Of a stretch of 41,025 bases of DNA, positions 25,781 to 33,178 are shown piece by piece. The number at the start of each line of letters is the position of its first letter. Position 1 is the stretch's first letter. This DNA is from a virus. The stretch lies in the IMG/VR virus record IMGVR_UViG_3300009085_000048, positions 1 through 41,025 of that record, one strand, 5' to 3'. The notes under the pieces are model-generated. The model was not told the origin of the DNA, searched no databases, and was given only the letters and a program-made list of their open reading frames with translations. The position numbers and the translations under genes were made by a program.

Positions 25781-26085
25781 ACTCCCCTCCTATTTCCCGT
25801 CATCTCCGAAAAACTTTTTTTGCTCCAGCCAAAAATTACCGACAATATCCGATACCATGTTGCGGATAAAGCGTGGCGGATTGTCGTCGTCTTTGTCGAA
25901 ATATTTTTTCCATGCCGCTTGCGTGATTTTGTCGATCGTTTCCTCGGTCCATTTATCAATCGTTTCGTCGAACATTTTTTCAGCTCCTTTACAATTTTAG
26001 ATTCACGCCGTCCGATTTTAATCGGATGACGGCGCATATATTCATCAAACGCATGTTTGATGATAGGCCACCTTAAATTGATCAT
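25777..26085 (-). CDS. Small protein with good start; 3' part doubtful
   Basis: ATG 26085 overlaps the stop of the preceding gene (ATGA) and follows AAGGAGAAAAG. The first 36 residues (MINLRWPIIKHAFDEYMRRH) look natural; the remainder is shared with another frame (25790-25975) and has the Lys/Arg/Ser/Thr-rich look of a shadow. The frames meet at an A6 run where a -1 slip would fuse the first 37 codons to the downstream protein. Either a frameshift fusion, two overlapping genes, or a lone short gene is possible. Confidence 0.4.
   Translation of the reverse strand: MINLRWPIIKHAFDEYMRRHPIKIGRRESKIVKELKKCSTKRLINGPRKRSTKSRKRHGKNISTKTTTIRHALSATWYRILSVIFGWSKKSFSEMTGNRRGV
25790..25975 (-). CDS. Small hypothetical protein, paralogue of 25111-25275
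   Basis: 61 residues beginning MFDETIDKWTEETIDKITQA with AAAGGAG ahead of ATG 25975. The segment RFIRNMVSDIVGNF parallels FVARNIVADVVADV in the protein at 25111-25275. It may also be expressed as the tail of a -1 frameshift product from the gene starting at 26085. Confidence 0.6.
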   Translation of the reverse strand: MFDETIDKWTEETIDKITQAAWKKYFDKDDDNPPRFIRNMVSDIVGNFWLEQKKFFGDDGK

Positions 26086-27119
26086 TCTTCTTTTCTCCTT
26101 TTTTTGTACAGGCCGACTGCAACATACACACCGAGCGGCGCGATAAGGTCACAAAACAAAGCCGGGATGACATAGAGGATAAACTCAATTATCCCCGACG
26201 CGGCTCCGGTCACACTTGCGAACCAGTCGTAAAAATTATATCGGTGTGTCTGCTCTTGTTCGGTCCCTGTTTCAAAAAGTGTTTTCTGTTCCTCTCGATT
26301 TTTTTTGATATCATTTGAAAGCGTTTGAATTTCGTTTTTGATTTTTTTGATTTCATTTTCGGTTTTTTGGAAATCCTTTGATTTCAAATCCTCTTTTTTG
26401 AAATCTTTTTGAAAACTTTGGAATAGTTTCAAATCCTCTTTTGCACTTTTGATTCTCTCGGAGATATCTTTTTCCTCTTCCTTCAACACTTTCAGCTTCA
26501 AGGTTTTTCCCGTATCTATTTTCAATTCTGATTTTTTAGTCTCAATCAGTTCCGACCGCGCGTTAAACTGGCCGATGACTGACATCGACATCGAAAAAAA
26601 CAAAGCCAGAATCGCCGTGCCGAGAAGTACCCATCCGATCAACGGCATACTCTTTGCGCCTGACGACTCTTTTATTATGACCGCGCCTTCCGGTGCAATC
26701 GCAATATAAGCAGGCATACCGACTGACAAGATTATGGCGATTGGAAGCGGTAAAAAGGTTGCGGTCCACAACAGCGAAAAATATGACGAAACAACCACCG
26801 CCGCACCCGCAATCACGAACATGATGATCTGCACGATCAACCAGACCGCCGGATATTTGTTTAACCTAACGGGTAAAGATTTTTCCGGTACGATCTTTTT
26901 TTCCTCCTGCATGTGCACGACCGCCGGTATGTGATACGAGGAGACGACGCCTTTTTTACTCGGGTATTTTCGTAACACGCCATCACTCGATAACTCGTCA
27001 AGCGTTCGTCTTACATCTTCCGTCGTCATGTCACACCCGACCGCGATTACCTTGACCGATGGCAACGATTTATTTTTCCGGCGATATTCAAAAATGAAGT
27101 CTTTTACTTTTTGTTTCAT
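26082..27119 (-). CDS. Winged-helix protein with membrane segments and coiled coil
   Basis: A 345-residue protein. Residues 1-65 look like a winged helix-turn-helix (VKVIAVGCDMTTEDVRRTLDELSSDGVLRKYPS). Three hydrophobic segments follow at roughly 89-176, then a long Lys/Glu-rich coiled coil (about 190-280) and a last span near 300-330 (IIEFILYVIPALFCDLIAPL). A DNA-binding head on a polytopic membrane protein could tether phage DNA to the membrane or serve as a membrane sensor. No matching family is recognised. It lies between the zinc-ribbon gene and a cluster of tiny genes. Confidence 0.7.
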   Translation of the reverse strand: MKQKVKDFIFEYRRKNKSLPSVKVIAVGCDMTTEDVRRTLDELSSDGVLRKYPSKKGVVSSYHIPAVVHMQEEKKIVPEKSLPVRLNKYPAVWLIVQIIMFVIAGAAVVVSSYFSLLWTATFLPLPIAIILSVGMPAYIAIAPEGAVIIKESSGAKSMPLIGWVLLGTAILALFFSMSMSVIGQFNARSELIETKKSELKIDTGKTLKLKVLKEEEKDISERIKSAKEDLKLFQSFQKDFKKEDLKSKDFQKTENEIKKIKNEIQTLSNDIKKNREEQKTLFETGTEQEQTHRYNFYDWFASVTGAASGIIEFILYVIPALFCDLIAPLGVYVAVGLYKKRRKEE

Positions 27120-27418
27120 TCGTCGTACCCTTTCACGTGTACCAGTCTTTTTCTATATTTGTACGGGTGTCTCACCCAAAATAATAATTGCCGCGCTTCT
27201 TGCGTCAACCATTTATATTTCAAGATCACATCGAGCGTCGGGAACTCTTCGCCCTCTTTCATCTCGTATAACGGTTCATCGCGCGGGTCCGTGTTGTGAA
27301 TTATGATCTCACATCGCGGACAAAAATAATCCTTGCATTCCATCCCGTGTGATTGCCACCGCACATATGGCAAATCTTTTTCATCATATTCTTGTCTGCA
27401 AGCGTTACACGTTATCAT
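27116..27418 (-). CDS. Zinc-ribbon protein next to DNA polymerase
   Basis: 100 residues with CNACRQEYDEKDLPYVRW at the start and CKDYFCPRC near residue 30, two CxxC-type pairs forming a probable zinc ribbon. ATGA overlaps on both sides tie it to the polymerase and the membrane protein. An accessory role in replication is possible from position only. Confidence 0.7.
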   Translation of the reverse strand: MITCNACRQEYDEKDLPYVRWQSHGMECKDYFCPRCEIIIHNTDPRDEPLYEMKEGEEFPTLDVILKYKWLTQEARQLLFWVRHPYKYRKRLVHVKGYDE

Positions 27419-29391
27419 TTACATCCTCCCCATGATTCGCCTGTTTTCACGTCAACCCTCAACGGTACTTTTAACGTCGTCGATGTTTCCATAATATTTT
27501 TCAGCTCTTCAAGCGCCTTGCGCCCGTCGTTCGTGTCTGGGAATGATACGCCTAACTCGTCATGAACGGTGATATGCGGAAACAGCACGTCGAACAATCC
27601 AGCGTCATATGCCACCACCATCGATGTTTTCATGATGTCCGCGCCCGTCCCGGAGTCGATCGCCTGAAATGCCTTGTATGTATGACTTGGATCATGAAAT
27701 CTTCTCTTTCTGCCTGATATCGTTCGTGTGTATCCTTGTTTTGTTGCGGTCGCTTGTGCATCTTGCGCCGTTTTTTTGAGGCACGGGAACGCTTTGTGTA
27801 TTGCGTTTGACTTTTTCCATGCTCGCATATATTGATCGAGATAGGGGTACTCGTCGATGTCCGCCGCCGCATAACCATCTTCAAGTTTTTGCTCCCATGA
27901 CATCCGGCTTTTATTGTTGAAAACCCGATCCCAAAACTTACGCGCGGGATCGGACAACGGTTTCGGGAGTGTGATAATTCCCATTGATCGACCGAGTTTG
28001 TCCGCGGTCATTCCATACATGACACCGAGCGAAATTGTTTTGAAAAGTTTTCGTTCCTCTTTCGTGATATCTTCAATTTTTTTCCCGATCGCGAGCGCGG
28101 CGATTATCTTGTAAATGTCCGCGTCCGCCCGGCGTCTATACATCTCGCGCAAATCCTCCGCACCTTCACCCCGTGCGAAATGCGCGAATATTGCCATTTC
28201 CATTTGACTGTAATCGAGTTTCGCCCATAAACAATTTTCCTCCGGGATGAAAAGCGAACGTATCACCACGCTCATTTCTGAATCGTATTCATCATCTGGG
28301 CGCGGGATGTTTTGCATGTTAGGTCGAGTCCCTGAAAATCGACCGATCACCGTTCCGTAACTATCAGAACGGAGTTGATTGAATTCAGGATGTACGCGCC
28401 CGTGTATGATGTATTGTTCGATCCCGATAATATAGGTTGACAACATTTTCATGACGTGCCTGTATTCAACAATCGCCGCGCCGATCTCTCCGCCTTTTTC
28501 AAGCAGTTCCTTTTTATCGAAAATAGGATTGTCTTTTTTTGACATTTTGTATGATATATTGTTCGCTTTAAAAAACTTTTGAATTGCGTTACTAGTTATG
28601 TTTTCGTTTTCATTTAGTTCGATTTTCTTTTCGAGTAAAATCCGTTTATGTTTTTCTTTCTCCTCGAAATATTTATCTTTCAGATTTTCAAGTCGTCCCG
28701 TGTGTATGCGGACGCCGGTCCTTTTCATTTTCAACATCATCGGAAAAAGCGAACGTTCGAGATCGTACACCTGTTCAAGTTTTTCCTCTTCGATTCTCGG
28801 CATTTGCTCTTCAAATATCGCGAGCGTTTGCCGGCAATCTTCCATACAGTATTTTCCGACGAGAGACGCCGGCATTTTTGCAAGATGTTCTTGCGCTGGT
28901 CCTTTGAGTCCGTGATTCTTGCACCAGTCGTTAATTTCTTTTGATTGTTTTTTTTCGCCGAGATAATGACCCGCGAGTGTGTCGAGACTATAGGATTTTG
29001 CTTCTTCGTCGAGCAACGGTTCGGCGTACTGTATATCGTGACACTCTTTCGGGATGTACCCTTGATATTGTAGATAGTCGAGGTCGTACATGAGATTTGC
29101 GCCGACCGTCGGAACGTGTCGTAAATCCCGGAGCCATGCGAAAAACTTTTCAGCCTCTACATTCTCGATCCGTTCGTCCTTGTCATACAAATCTTTTTGA
29201 TAGTATGGACTATGCGCGAGCGGAAAATAAAACTGTTTTTCTTTTGTCGCAATTCCGACGCCGAGAATATACCCGCCGCCGCGCGCGCCCGATCCCTTGT
29301 CCGCTTTGATCCACGGGTCAGATGTCTCGATATCAAGCGCGATTATTTTTTCATCATTCAGGTTTGGTAATGTCATTTTTGTGATATACAC
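27415..29391 (-). CDS. Family A DNA polymerase with 3'-5' exonuclease
   Basis: A 658-residue T7-like replicative polymerase without the 5' nuclease domain. Exonuclease motifs are ALDIETSDPW (residues 17-26), GANLMYDLDYL near 97 and GKYCMEDCRQT near 180. Polymerase motif A is KLDYSQMEMAIF near residue 390, motif B is RKLFKTISLGVMYG near 446 and motif C is ITVHDELG near 615. The frame starts at GTG 29391; ATG 29376 is an alternative, and both overlap the upstream gene. With the primase-helicase and SSB-like protein it makes a nearly complete replisome. No thioredoxin-binding-like insertion is evident. Confidence 0.95.
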   Translation of the reverse strand: MYITKMTLPNLNDEKIIALDIETSDPWIKADKGSGARGGGYILGVGIATKEKQFYFPLAHSPYYQKDLYDKDERIENVEAEKFFAWLRDLRHVPTVGANLMYDLDYLQYQGYIPKECHDIQYAEPLLDEEAKSYSLDTLAGHYLGEKKQSKEINDWCKNHGLKGPAQEHLAKMPASLVGKYCMEDCRQTLAIFEEQMPRIEEEKLEQVYDLERSLFPMMLKMKRTGVRIHTGRLENLKDKYFEEKEKHKRILLEKKIELNENENITSNAIQKFFKANNISYKMSKKDNPIFDKKELLEKGGEIGAAIVEYRHVMKMLSTYIIGIEQYIIHGRVHPEFNQLRSDSYGTVIGRFSGTRPNMQNIPRPDDEYDSEMSVVIRSLFIPEENCLWAKLDYSQMEMAIFAHFARGEGAEDLREMYRRRADADIYKIIAALAIGKKIEDITKEERKLFKTISLGVMYGMTADKLGRSMGIITLPKPLSDPARKFWDRVFNNKSRMSWEQKLEDGYAAADIDEYPYLDQYMRAWKKSNAIHKAFPCLKKTAQDAQATATKQGYTRTISGRKRRFHDPSHTYKAFQAIDSGTGADIMKTSMVVAYDAGLFDVLFPHITVHDELGVSFPDTNDGRKALEELKNIMETSTTLKVPLRVDVKTGESWGGCK

Positions 29392-29542
29392 TTTCTAAAA
29401 AATATTTTTCCGATGCGTATTCGGTTACGTTTATAATCGCCTCCCATAATGATATATCAACCTCGGTGCGGTTCATCTGTACAATCTGATTTATTTTAAC
29501 ATATGCCTGTAACAATTCGATAGATTCTTTTAGTTCCATCAT
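29354..29542 (-). CDS. Small hypothetical protein
   Basis: 62 residues starting MMELKESIELLQAYVKINQI at ATG 29542 after AAAGGG; the open frame upstream of this start overlaps another gene. Largely helical, no motif recognised. Its end overlaps the polymerase start by 38 nt. Confidence 0.65.
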   Translation of the reverse strand: MMELKESIELLQAYVKINQIVQMNRTEVDISLWEAIINVTEYASEKYFLESVYHKNDITKPE

Positions 29543-29543
29543 T

Positions 29544-29723
29544 TTACCCTTTCGTTTCAATCTGGTTTTTAAATCCGCGTTCCCGCGTGAATTGTACGGT
29601 GTGCCCGCACTCACAGATCACGACGACATTCTCAACTTTAAGTGATGTTGTCGCCCTTAACAATTTTAGTTTTTCAACTTGATCATTCGAATACTGTTTC
29701 CCACAAGCTATACACTTGATCAT
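29544..29723 (-). CDS. Small zinc-finger protein
   Basis: A 59-residue protein starting MIKCIACGKQ with a second cluster CECGH near residue 37. The CxxC ... CxCxH arrangement predicts one zinc site. It starts inside the end of the nuclease gene and stops 1 nt before the next start, the same tight packing as neighbouring genes. Confidence 0.65.
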   Translation of the reverse strand: MIKCIACGKQYSNDQVEKLKLLRATTSLKVENVVVICECGHTVQFTRERGFKNQIETKG

Positions 29724-30069
29724 TTATATGTATCCCTTCTGCAAACGCGTTTATAATCTCATTCAACGATGAGCAAAAAATCGGAAAACGTCTGTTTATT
29801 TTAATGATCTTATATTTTTTTCTTTTATATTCACTCACAATAAAAACCCTTGTATTCATTCCGTTTTTTTTAAACCACGAAACTTGATGCTTTGTTAATT
29901 GTTCCTCTGCTTCTTTTTTTCCGTATTTAAATTCGAGTAAAGCGTATGTATTATATTTTATTATGCAACAATCCGGGACGCCATTTCCGATTCCCTCCAT
30001 GTCGATGACCGTCCATCCGCTTTTTCTGAATTCATTTTTCAGGCGTTTAGAAAAAGATTTCTCGTTCAT
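29683..30069 (-). CDS. VRR-NUC-like nuclease
   Basis: 128 residues with the PD-(D/E)xK signature of VRR-NUC/Holliday-junction-resolvase-type nucleases: Asp in GNGVPDCCII (about residue 33), then LLEFKYGK (Glu-x-Lys about residue 46) and a downstream Gln-rich helix (EEQLTKHQVSWFKKNG). It would cut branched DNA or flaps during replication and recombination. The start ATG 30069 overlaps the previous gene by ATGA. Confidence 0.85.
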   Translation of the reverse strand: MNEKSFSKRLKNEFRKSGWTVIDMEGIGNGVPDCCIIKYNTYALLEFKYGKKEAEEQLTKHQVSWFKKNGMNTRVFIVSEYKRKKYKIIKINRRFPIFCSSLNEIINAFAEGIHINDQVYSLWETVFE

Positions 30070-30275
30070 TTTTCGTCCTTATACTGTAAGTATAGATAGA
30101 TCGATCCATAAAGCAAACCGAACAAGAACAACAGCACTGCGCCGAGTAGCGCCGACCAAAATACAACGGCGCCATCCGCGTCGTGCGCTATTCCAAAAAG
30201 CACGGCGAAAATAATTCCTATGATCGCGACAATTACGATTGACGCCGTCCAATATATTTTTTTCATGTCGTTCAT
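30066..30275 (-). CDS. Two-span membrane protein
   Basis: 69 residues with two hydrophobic segments (ASIVIVAIIGIIFAVLFGIA and ALLGAVLLFLFGLLYGSIYL) and charged ends. AAGGAACTGAA precedes ATG 30275. Function unknown; small early membrane proteins in phages often interfere with superinfection or host envelope functions. Confidence 0.65.
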   Translation of the reverse strand: MNDMKKIYWTASIVIVAIIGIIFAVLFGIAHDADGAVVFWSALLGAVLLFLFGLLYGSIYLYLQYKDEK

Positions 30276-30625
30276 TTCAGTTCCTTCACTTTCTCGATGA
30301 TGTATTCAACAAGCGAACGCGCTTCGTTCTTGAACATCTCAATATTACCCGGCGTGATTTGTTTTGTAATTTCCTGTTTCATGATCGTGTCACCGTTCGG
30401 GAAAAAGCAACCGAGCAAAATGCAAATACTAACCATTACAATACAAGTAAAAAGAGCGATTTTTTGTGCCGTGCATACTTCATCCATTCCACATTGAGCA
30501 AGAATTACTGCACCAATAACAATCGCCGCACATCCAGAAATAATTCCGAATGCAAAGCATGCCGTTACTACACCATTACCACATTGAATTGTATACCAGA
30601 TACTCGGATCAATAATCGGATTCAT
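30272..30625 (-). CDS. Membrane protein
   Basis: 117 residues starting MNPIIDPSIWYTIQCGNGVV at ATG 30625, preceded by AGAGGTGAAAAC. The longer open frame upstream (to 30730) crosses a terminator hairpin and tRNA-like sequence and is rejected. Two hydrophobic spans (CFAFGIISGCAAIVIGAVIL and IALFTCIVMVSICILLGCFF) are followed by a soluble helical tail. The first codons share 22 bp with the end of the gene at 25544. Confidence 0.65.
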   Translation of the reverse strand: MNPIIDPSIWYTIQCGNGVVTACFAFGIISGCAAIVIGAVILAQCGMDEVCTAQKIALFTCIVMVSICILLGCFFPNGDTIMKQEITKQITPGNIEMFKNEARSLVEYIIEKVKELK

Positions 30626-30641
30626 GTTTTCACCTCTCAAA

Positions 30642-30684
30642 ATAAAATAGGCGGAGGGCAAGGAGAGCCGGAATCCCTCCGCCT
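30642..30684 (-). terminator. Intrinsic terminator between RNA region and small membrane genes
   Basis: AGGCGGAGGG (30675-30684 side) and CCCTCCGCCT (30649-30658 side) form a 10-bp perfect stem; on the minus strand ATTTTATTTT follows. It would end RNA made from the SSB-like gene and the tRNA-like region just upstream, with 17 nt left before the next gene's start. Confidence 0.7.
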
Positions 30685-30685
30685 T

Positions 30686-30728
30686 TCGGCTTGTGAAACC
30701 AATCGTTTTGCCGTTAGACGATCGCCGC
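30686..30728 (-). ncRNA. Partial tRNA-like element (D-arm and anticodon-arm like)
   Basis: On the minus strand, GATCGTCTAACGGC followed by AAAACGA has the look of a tRNA-Glu/Val D-arm. The next 17 nt fold as TTGGT-TTCACAA-GCCGA, an anticodon arm with U33, CAC (Val) and A37, including two G-U pairs. The expected T-arm and acceptor partner are missing; the 3' part is instead the terminator hairpin at 30649-30684. It could be a decayed tRNA gene. Confidence 0.3.
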
Positions 30729-30774
30729 ATCCATCGATTTTCTACCTCCCGTTAGTGCGTTGTTCAGAGGGTCT

Positions 30775-30843
30775 GGAGCGGCGAGGATTTGAACCTCGGC
30801 TGACGAGTTGAGTCTCGTCTATGCTTCCTTACATCACCGCTCC
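30775..30843 (-). tRNA. tRNA-like gene with 8-nt anticodon loop
   Basis: 69 nt folding as a cloverleaf: a 7-bp acceptor (GGAGCGG/CCGCTCC), T8-G9, D-arm ATGT-AAGGAA-GCAT, anticodon stem GACGA/TCGTC, short variable region AGC and a perfect T-arm CGAGG-TTCAAAT-CCTCG. No CCA is encoded. The anticodon loop GACTCAAC has 8 nt, or 6 nt if the G-C closes, so an ordinary triplet cannot be assigned: CAA (Leu) or TCA (stop/Sec) are readable but not in standard register. It shares its acceptor stem and TG linker with the element at 36126-36270. A hairpin (30846-30865) lies just upstream. Confidence 0.55.
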
Positions 30844-30845
30844 GC

Positions 30846-30865
30846 GCCTGTCCTCCCGGACAGGC
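30846..30865 (-). other. GGGA-loop hairpin 5' of the tRNA-like gene
   Basis: GCCTGTCC and GGACAGGC form a perfect 8-bp stem closed by the tetraloop GGGA, 2 nt upstream of the tRNA-like acceptor on the minus strand. There is no U-run, so it is not a terminator. A processing signal or part of a larger RNA fold is possible. Confidence 0.6.
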
Positions 30866-30960
30866 AATAAATAAAAAGCATCTTATCAATTGCAGGGAGT
30901 CGCCTCCCATCCTTAGCATTATTTACGGCTTCTCGATACGTTACCCTCATTTAAAATATT

Positions 30961-31010
30961 GGTCTTATGACCGCACATCAACGATGTGCTATCTGTTCCG
31001 GCAACGCCGG
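30961..31010 (-). ncRNA. Triple hairpin directly behind the SSB-like gene
   Basis: Three stems lie in series 7 nt after the stop codon: CCGGC-GTT-GCCGG, then after AACAGATA the stem GCACATC-GTT-GATGTGC, immediately followed by GGTC-ATAA-GACC. Two have the same GTT triloop. No U-run follows, so this is not a classical terminator. The gap 30844-31017 otherwise holds only weak signals. A structured RNA, ribozyme or 3'-end stabiliser is likely; it matches no class that I can name. Confidence 0.6.
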
Positions 31011-31017
31011 ATAAAGA

Positions 31018-31839
31018 TCAATCTTCAAAATCGTTTTTCTCATCGTCAACGATAGCGTCGGATTCAGATGCATAGTTGATTTTCTGCTTTCTCATTTCCT
31101 CGATGAGCTTCACCGCGTCCGCGAGCGTCGGCAAAATACCCGCGTATGTTTCCTCGAAAATGTTTCCGACCATCTTGATTTTTGATCCCGTTTTGTCGCC
31201 GAGATTATACCATGTTCCTAAATCATTTTCGTCCTTGACTGTTTCGAGTTCCCATACGATTTGATATCGTGCCGCTTTGCGTGTCTCTTTTCCGACTTTG
31301 ACTGTAAGTCCCTGTGAAAGGCTGTTCCAGTTTTTCGCGTGTTTGAGCTGTTTTGATTTTGTGACGAATGGAAGGATACCATCAAGCGGATGGTCCGGGA
31401 GAAAGCAAAAGAAGGTAATCACAAAAAAGCATTTTCCGCCGTCGCTGTCATGCCAGCCCGGTGCTCCGTCGTTTATTTTCAGTACTCCGTCCCTTACCAT
31501 TTTATCAATCTGTTCCTCGGTGAATTCGCCTTTGTAATTTCCCGTTCCCGATCCGTAGTACAGATAGGACGATTTCGCGAAAAGTGGAACGACCTTAATC
31601 TTTTTTCCGTATACTGTACCTGTCTGATTGTTGAAAAAGTATCCGGGTTTGAGTCCGGGGATGTGCGAGGGGTCGCCCTCGTCCGCCTGTCTCGTGTTCG
31701 TCTGCGCGATTTTGAGGAACGGCGTATTAAGCATTTCACTCGTCGTCCCCTCGAATCCCGTAAACTCGTTCGACGATAGAATCTTTGCCGCTTCGATTTC
31801 CGCTTGTGTTCTTTTAGCTACTTGTTTTTCTTCGCTCAT
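31018..31839 (-). CDS. SSB-like single-stranded DNA-binding protein
   Basis: A 273-residue protein. The body contains beta-rich segments (KIKVVPLFAKSSYLYYGSG, CFFVITFFCFLPDHPLDGIL) and the C-terminus is strongly acidic and ends in aromatic residues (DAIVDDEKNDFED), the tail used by phage and bacterial SSBs to recruit replication partners. Phage proteins of this length and arrangement are commonly found beside recombination and helicase genes. OB-fold identity is inferred, not shown. The start is coupled to the upstream 42-residue gene. Confidence 0.6.
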   Translation of the reverse strand: MSEEKQVAKRTQAEIEAAKILSSNEFTGFEGTTSEMLNTPFLKIAQTNTRQADEGDPSHIPGLKPGYFFNNQTGTVYGKKIKVVPLFAKSSYLYYGSGTGNYKGEFTEEQIDKMVRDGVLKINDGAPGWHDSDGGKCFFVITFFCFLPDHPLDGILPFVTKSKQLKHAKNWNSLSQGLTVKVGKETRKAARYQIVWELETVKDENDLGTWYNLGDKTGSKIKMVGNIFEETYAGILPTLADAVKLIEEMRKQKINYASESDAIVDDEKNDFED

Positions 31840-31964
31840 TTGTTCTTTGCTCCTGTGATAGTTTGTTGTTTTCCGAGTAACACCCGGATTTTATATTCGA
31901 TCCTTGCGGATGTGAATATTAAATCCAATTCTTTTTGAAAAAGTAAAAGCTCAAAATCCGTCAT
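31836..31964 (-). CDS. 42-residue hypothetical protein
   Basis: A short helical peptide (MTDFELLLFQKELDLIFTSA, then RIEYKIRVLLGKQQ) with ATGA overlaps at both ends, to the gene ending at 31961 and to the SSB-like gene at 31839. Two-sided coupling in a co-directional operon is the main support. No domain recognised. Confidence 0.6.
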   Translation of the reverse strand: MTDFELLLFQKELDLIFTSARIEYKIRVLLGKQQTITGAKNK

Positions 31965-32518
31965 GATATTTTTGCCTCATCCCATACGCCGACCTGTACC
32001 GCATCTTCCGGCGGGAAGTTTTCACCGGCGTCGAGACGGTCCTTGATAATCTTTTTCAAAGTCTGCCAGTGCGCATCCTGTTCCATCTCGAAACTATAAC
32101 CCTGCGTTTCGAGATATTCTACAAGATCATTTTTCACTTCACCTTTCGGGAATGTCATTTTCGTTTTGATACTATCGCCTTCACCGATATTTTCCAACCA
32201 GTCGATCATCCGTTCTCTCGATATGACTTTCGGATAAATGTTTTTCTTGATCGAAATATGCGTTCCGTTTTCAAGTGTGATGTCTGCGATTTCATTTTCA
32301 ATCATGAGGTCGGGAATCTTCTGCTTGATAATTGATTCGTATTTCTTTTTGTAAAGGTCAAGCACTTCCTCGATGATCTTCACCGGAAACAATTCACCCA
32401 TATACTCACAAAGCGAATTAATCATTTTGACTTTTATGTTTTCCGGCGGATCATCTGAAAGTTTTTTCGCCTGTTCCGACAACAATTTTAATCTTGACAT
32501 CAATTCATTATTCATCAT
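31961..32518 (-). CDS. Hypothetical early protein
   Basis: 185 residues starting MMNNELMSRLKLLSEQAKKL at ATG 32518, which GAGGAGGG precedes with good spacing; an ATG at 32530 overlaps that ribosome binding site and is unlikely. The protein is mixed alpha/beta with a central VDLYKKKYESIIKQKIPDLM-like helical region and no catalytic motif I can name. Position between the helicase and SSB-like genes suggests a recombination or replication accessory. Confidence 0.7.
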   Translation of the reverse strand: MMNNELMSRLKLLSEQAKKLSDDPPENIKVKMINSLCEYMGELFPVKIIEEVLDLYKKKYESIIKQKIPDLMIENEIADITLENGTHISIKKNIYPKVISRERMIDWLENIGEGDSIKTKMTFPKGEVKNDLVEYLETQGYSFEMEQDAHWQTLKKIIKDRLDAGENFPPEDAVQVGVWDEAKIS

Positions 32519-32732
32519 CGCCCTCCTCATAAAAATATTTGAAAATCATATCGTCTATTTCATCTTCTATCATTTCAATTTCTTCGTTTGATTCTTCCCA
32601 TTGGACAGTAAAAGAGTGCGAAAAATCAGGTGTGAGTATATTTATGCACTCCAATATATTTTTTAACGAAATTCCACATTCTTTTTCCGCCGGACGATTT
32701 GCGCCGCTTCTTGTTTCACATGCTGGATTCAT
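32508..32732 (-). CDS. Acidic small protein
   Basis: 74 residues; cysteines only in the N-terminal half and a very acidic C-terminus (NEEIEMIEDEIDDMIFKYFY, ending EEGDDE). GGAGGCGAGAA precedes ATG 32732 and ATGA overlap links it to the next upstream gene. Such acidic phage proteins can mimic DNA or inhibit host enzymes, but nothing here proves it. Confidence 0.65.
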   Translation of the reverse strand: MNPACETRSGANRPAEKECGISLKNILECINILTPDFSHSFTVQWEESNEEIEMIEDEIDDMIFKYFYEEGDDE

Positions 32733-33178
32733 TTCTCGCCTCCAAATAATTTATTTTTAATTTTCTTGAAAAAGTCTTTTATGTCTGCCACCATGTTTTG
32801 AATTTTATCATAGTCAATTACATCAAAGTCAATATTTAATCTACACTTATCCCCCGGATAAAGGATTATTGACTCACCTCTGCACATCACAAAATTTTTT
32901 GATCCTGTTTTATCGGAATAATTGATTTCAATTTTCGAACGATAAATATTGAAGGATTTACAGGCGGTTATCTCTTTTGAAAAAGCCCTGTACATATAAT
33001 TGGAATTGTTTTTGCTGTTTGTCGCTATAATTGAACCACATGGAATTTTATATTCCTCTCCGTCAACGGTAAAATAAAAAAAGATTCTTTCTTTTAATAT
33101 TTCAAGTTTTTCCTGTAATGCCATTCTTTTTCGCTTTTCAACTTTTGCAAAAATGTCCACCTTCTCAAAATTTTTCAT
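32729..33178 (-). CDS. Hypothetical protein
   Basis: 149 residues with a basic helical N-terminus (KVEKRKRMALQEKLEILKER), a beta-rich middle (FVMCRGESIILYPGDKCRLN) and a lysine-rich end. No known domain. ATGA overlaps bind it to the SNF2 helicase gene and the acidic protein gene, implying coordinated expression. Confidence 0.7.
   Translation of the reverse strand: MKNFEKVDIFAKVEKRKRMALQEKLEILKERIFFYFTVDGEEYKIPCGSIIATNSKNNSNYMYRAFSKEITACKSFNIYRSKIEINYSDKTGSKNFVMCRGESIILYPGDKCRLNIDFDVIDYDKIQNMVADIKDFFKKIKNKLFGGEK

Noticed and set aside
30239-30811. 190-codon plus-strand frame
   Set aside because: Antisense to a membrane protein gene, a terminator and tRNA-like sequence; no start signal and unlikely composition.
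30834-30950. 38-codon open frame on the minus strand in the RNA region
   Set aside because: No Shine-Dalgarno sequence, overlaps the tRNA-like gene by 10 nt, and composition looks random.
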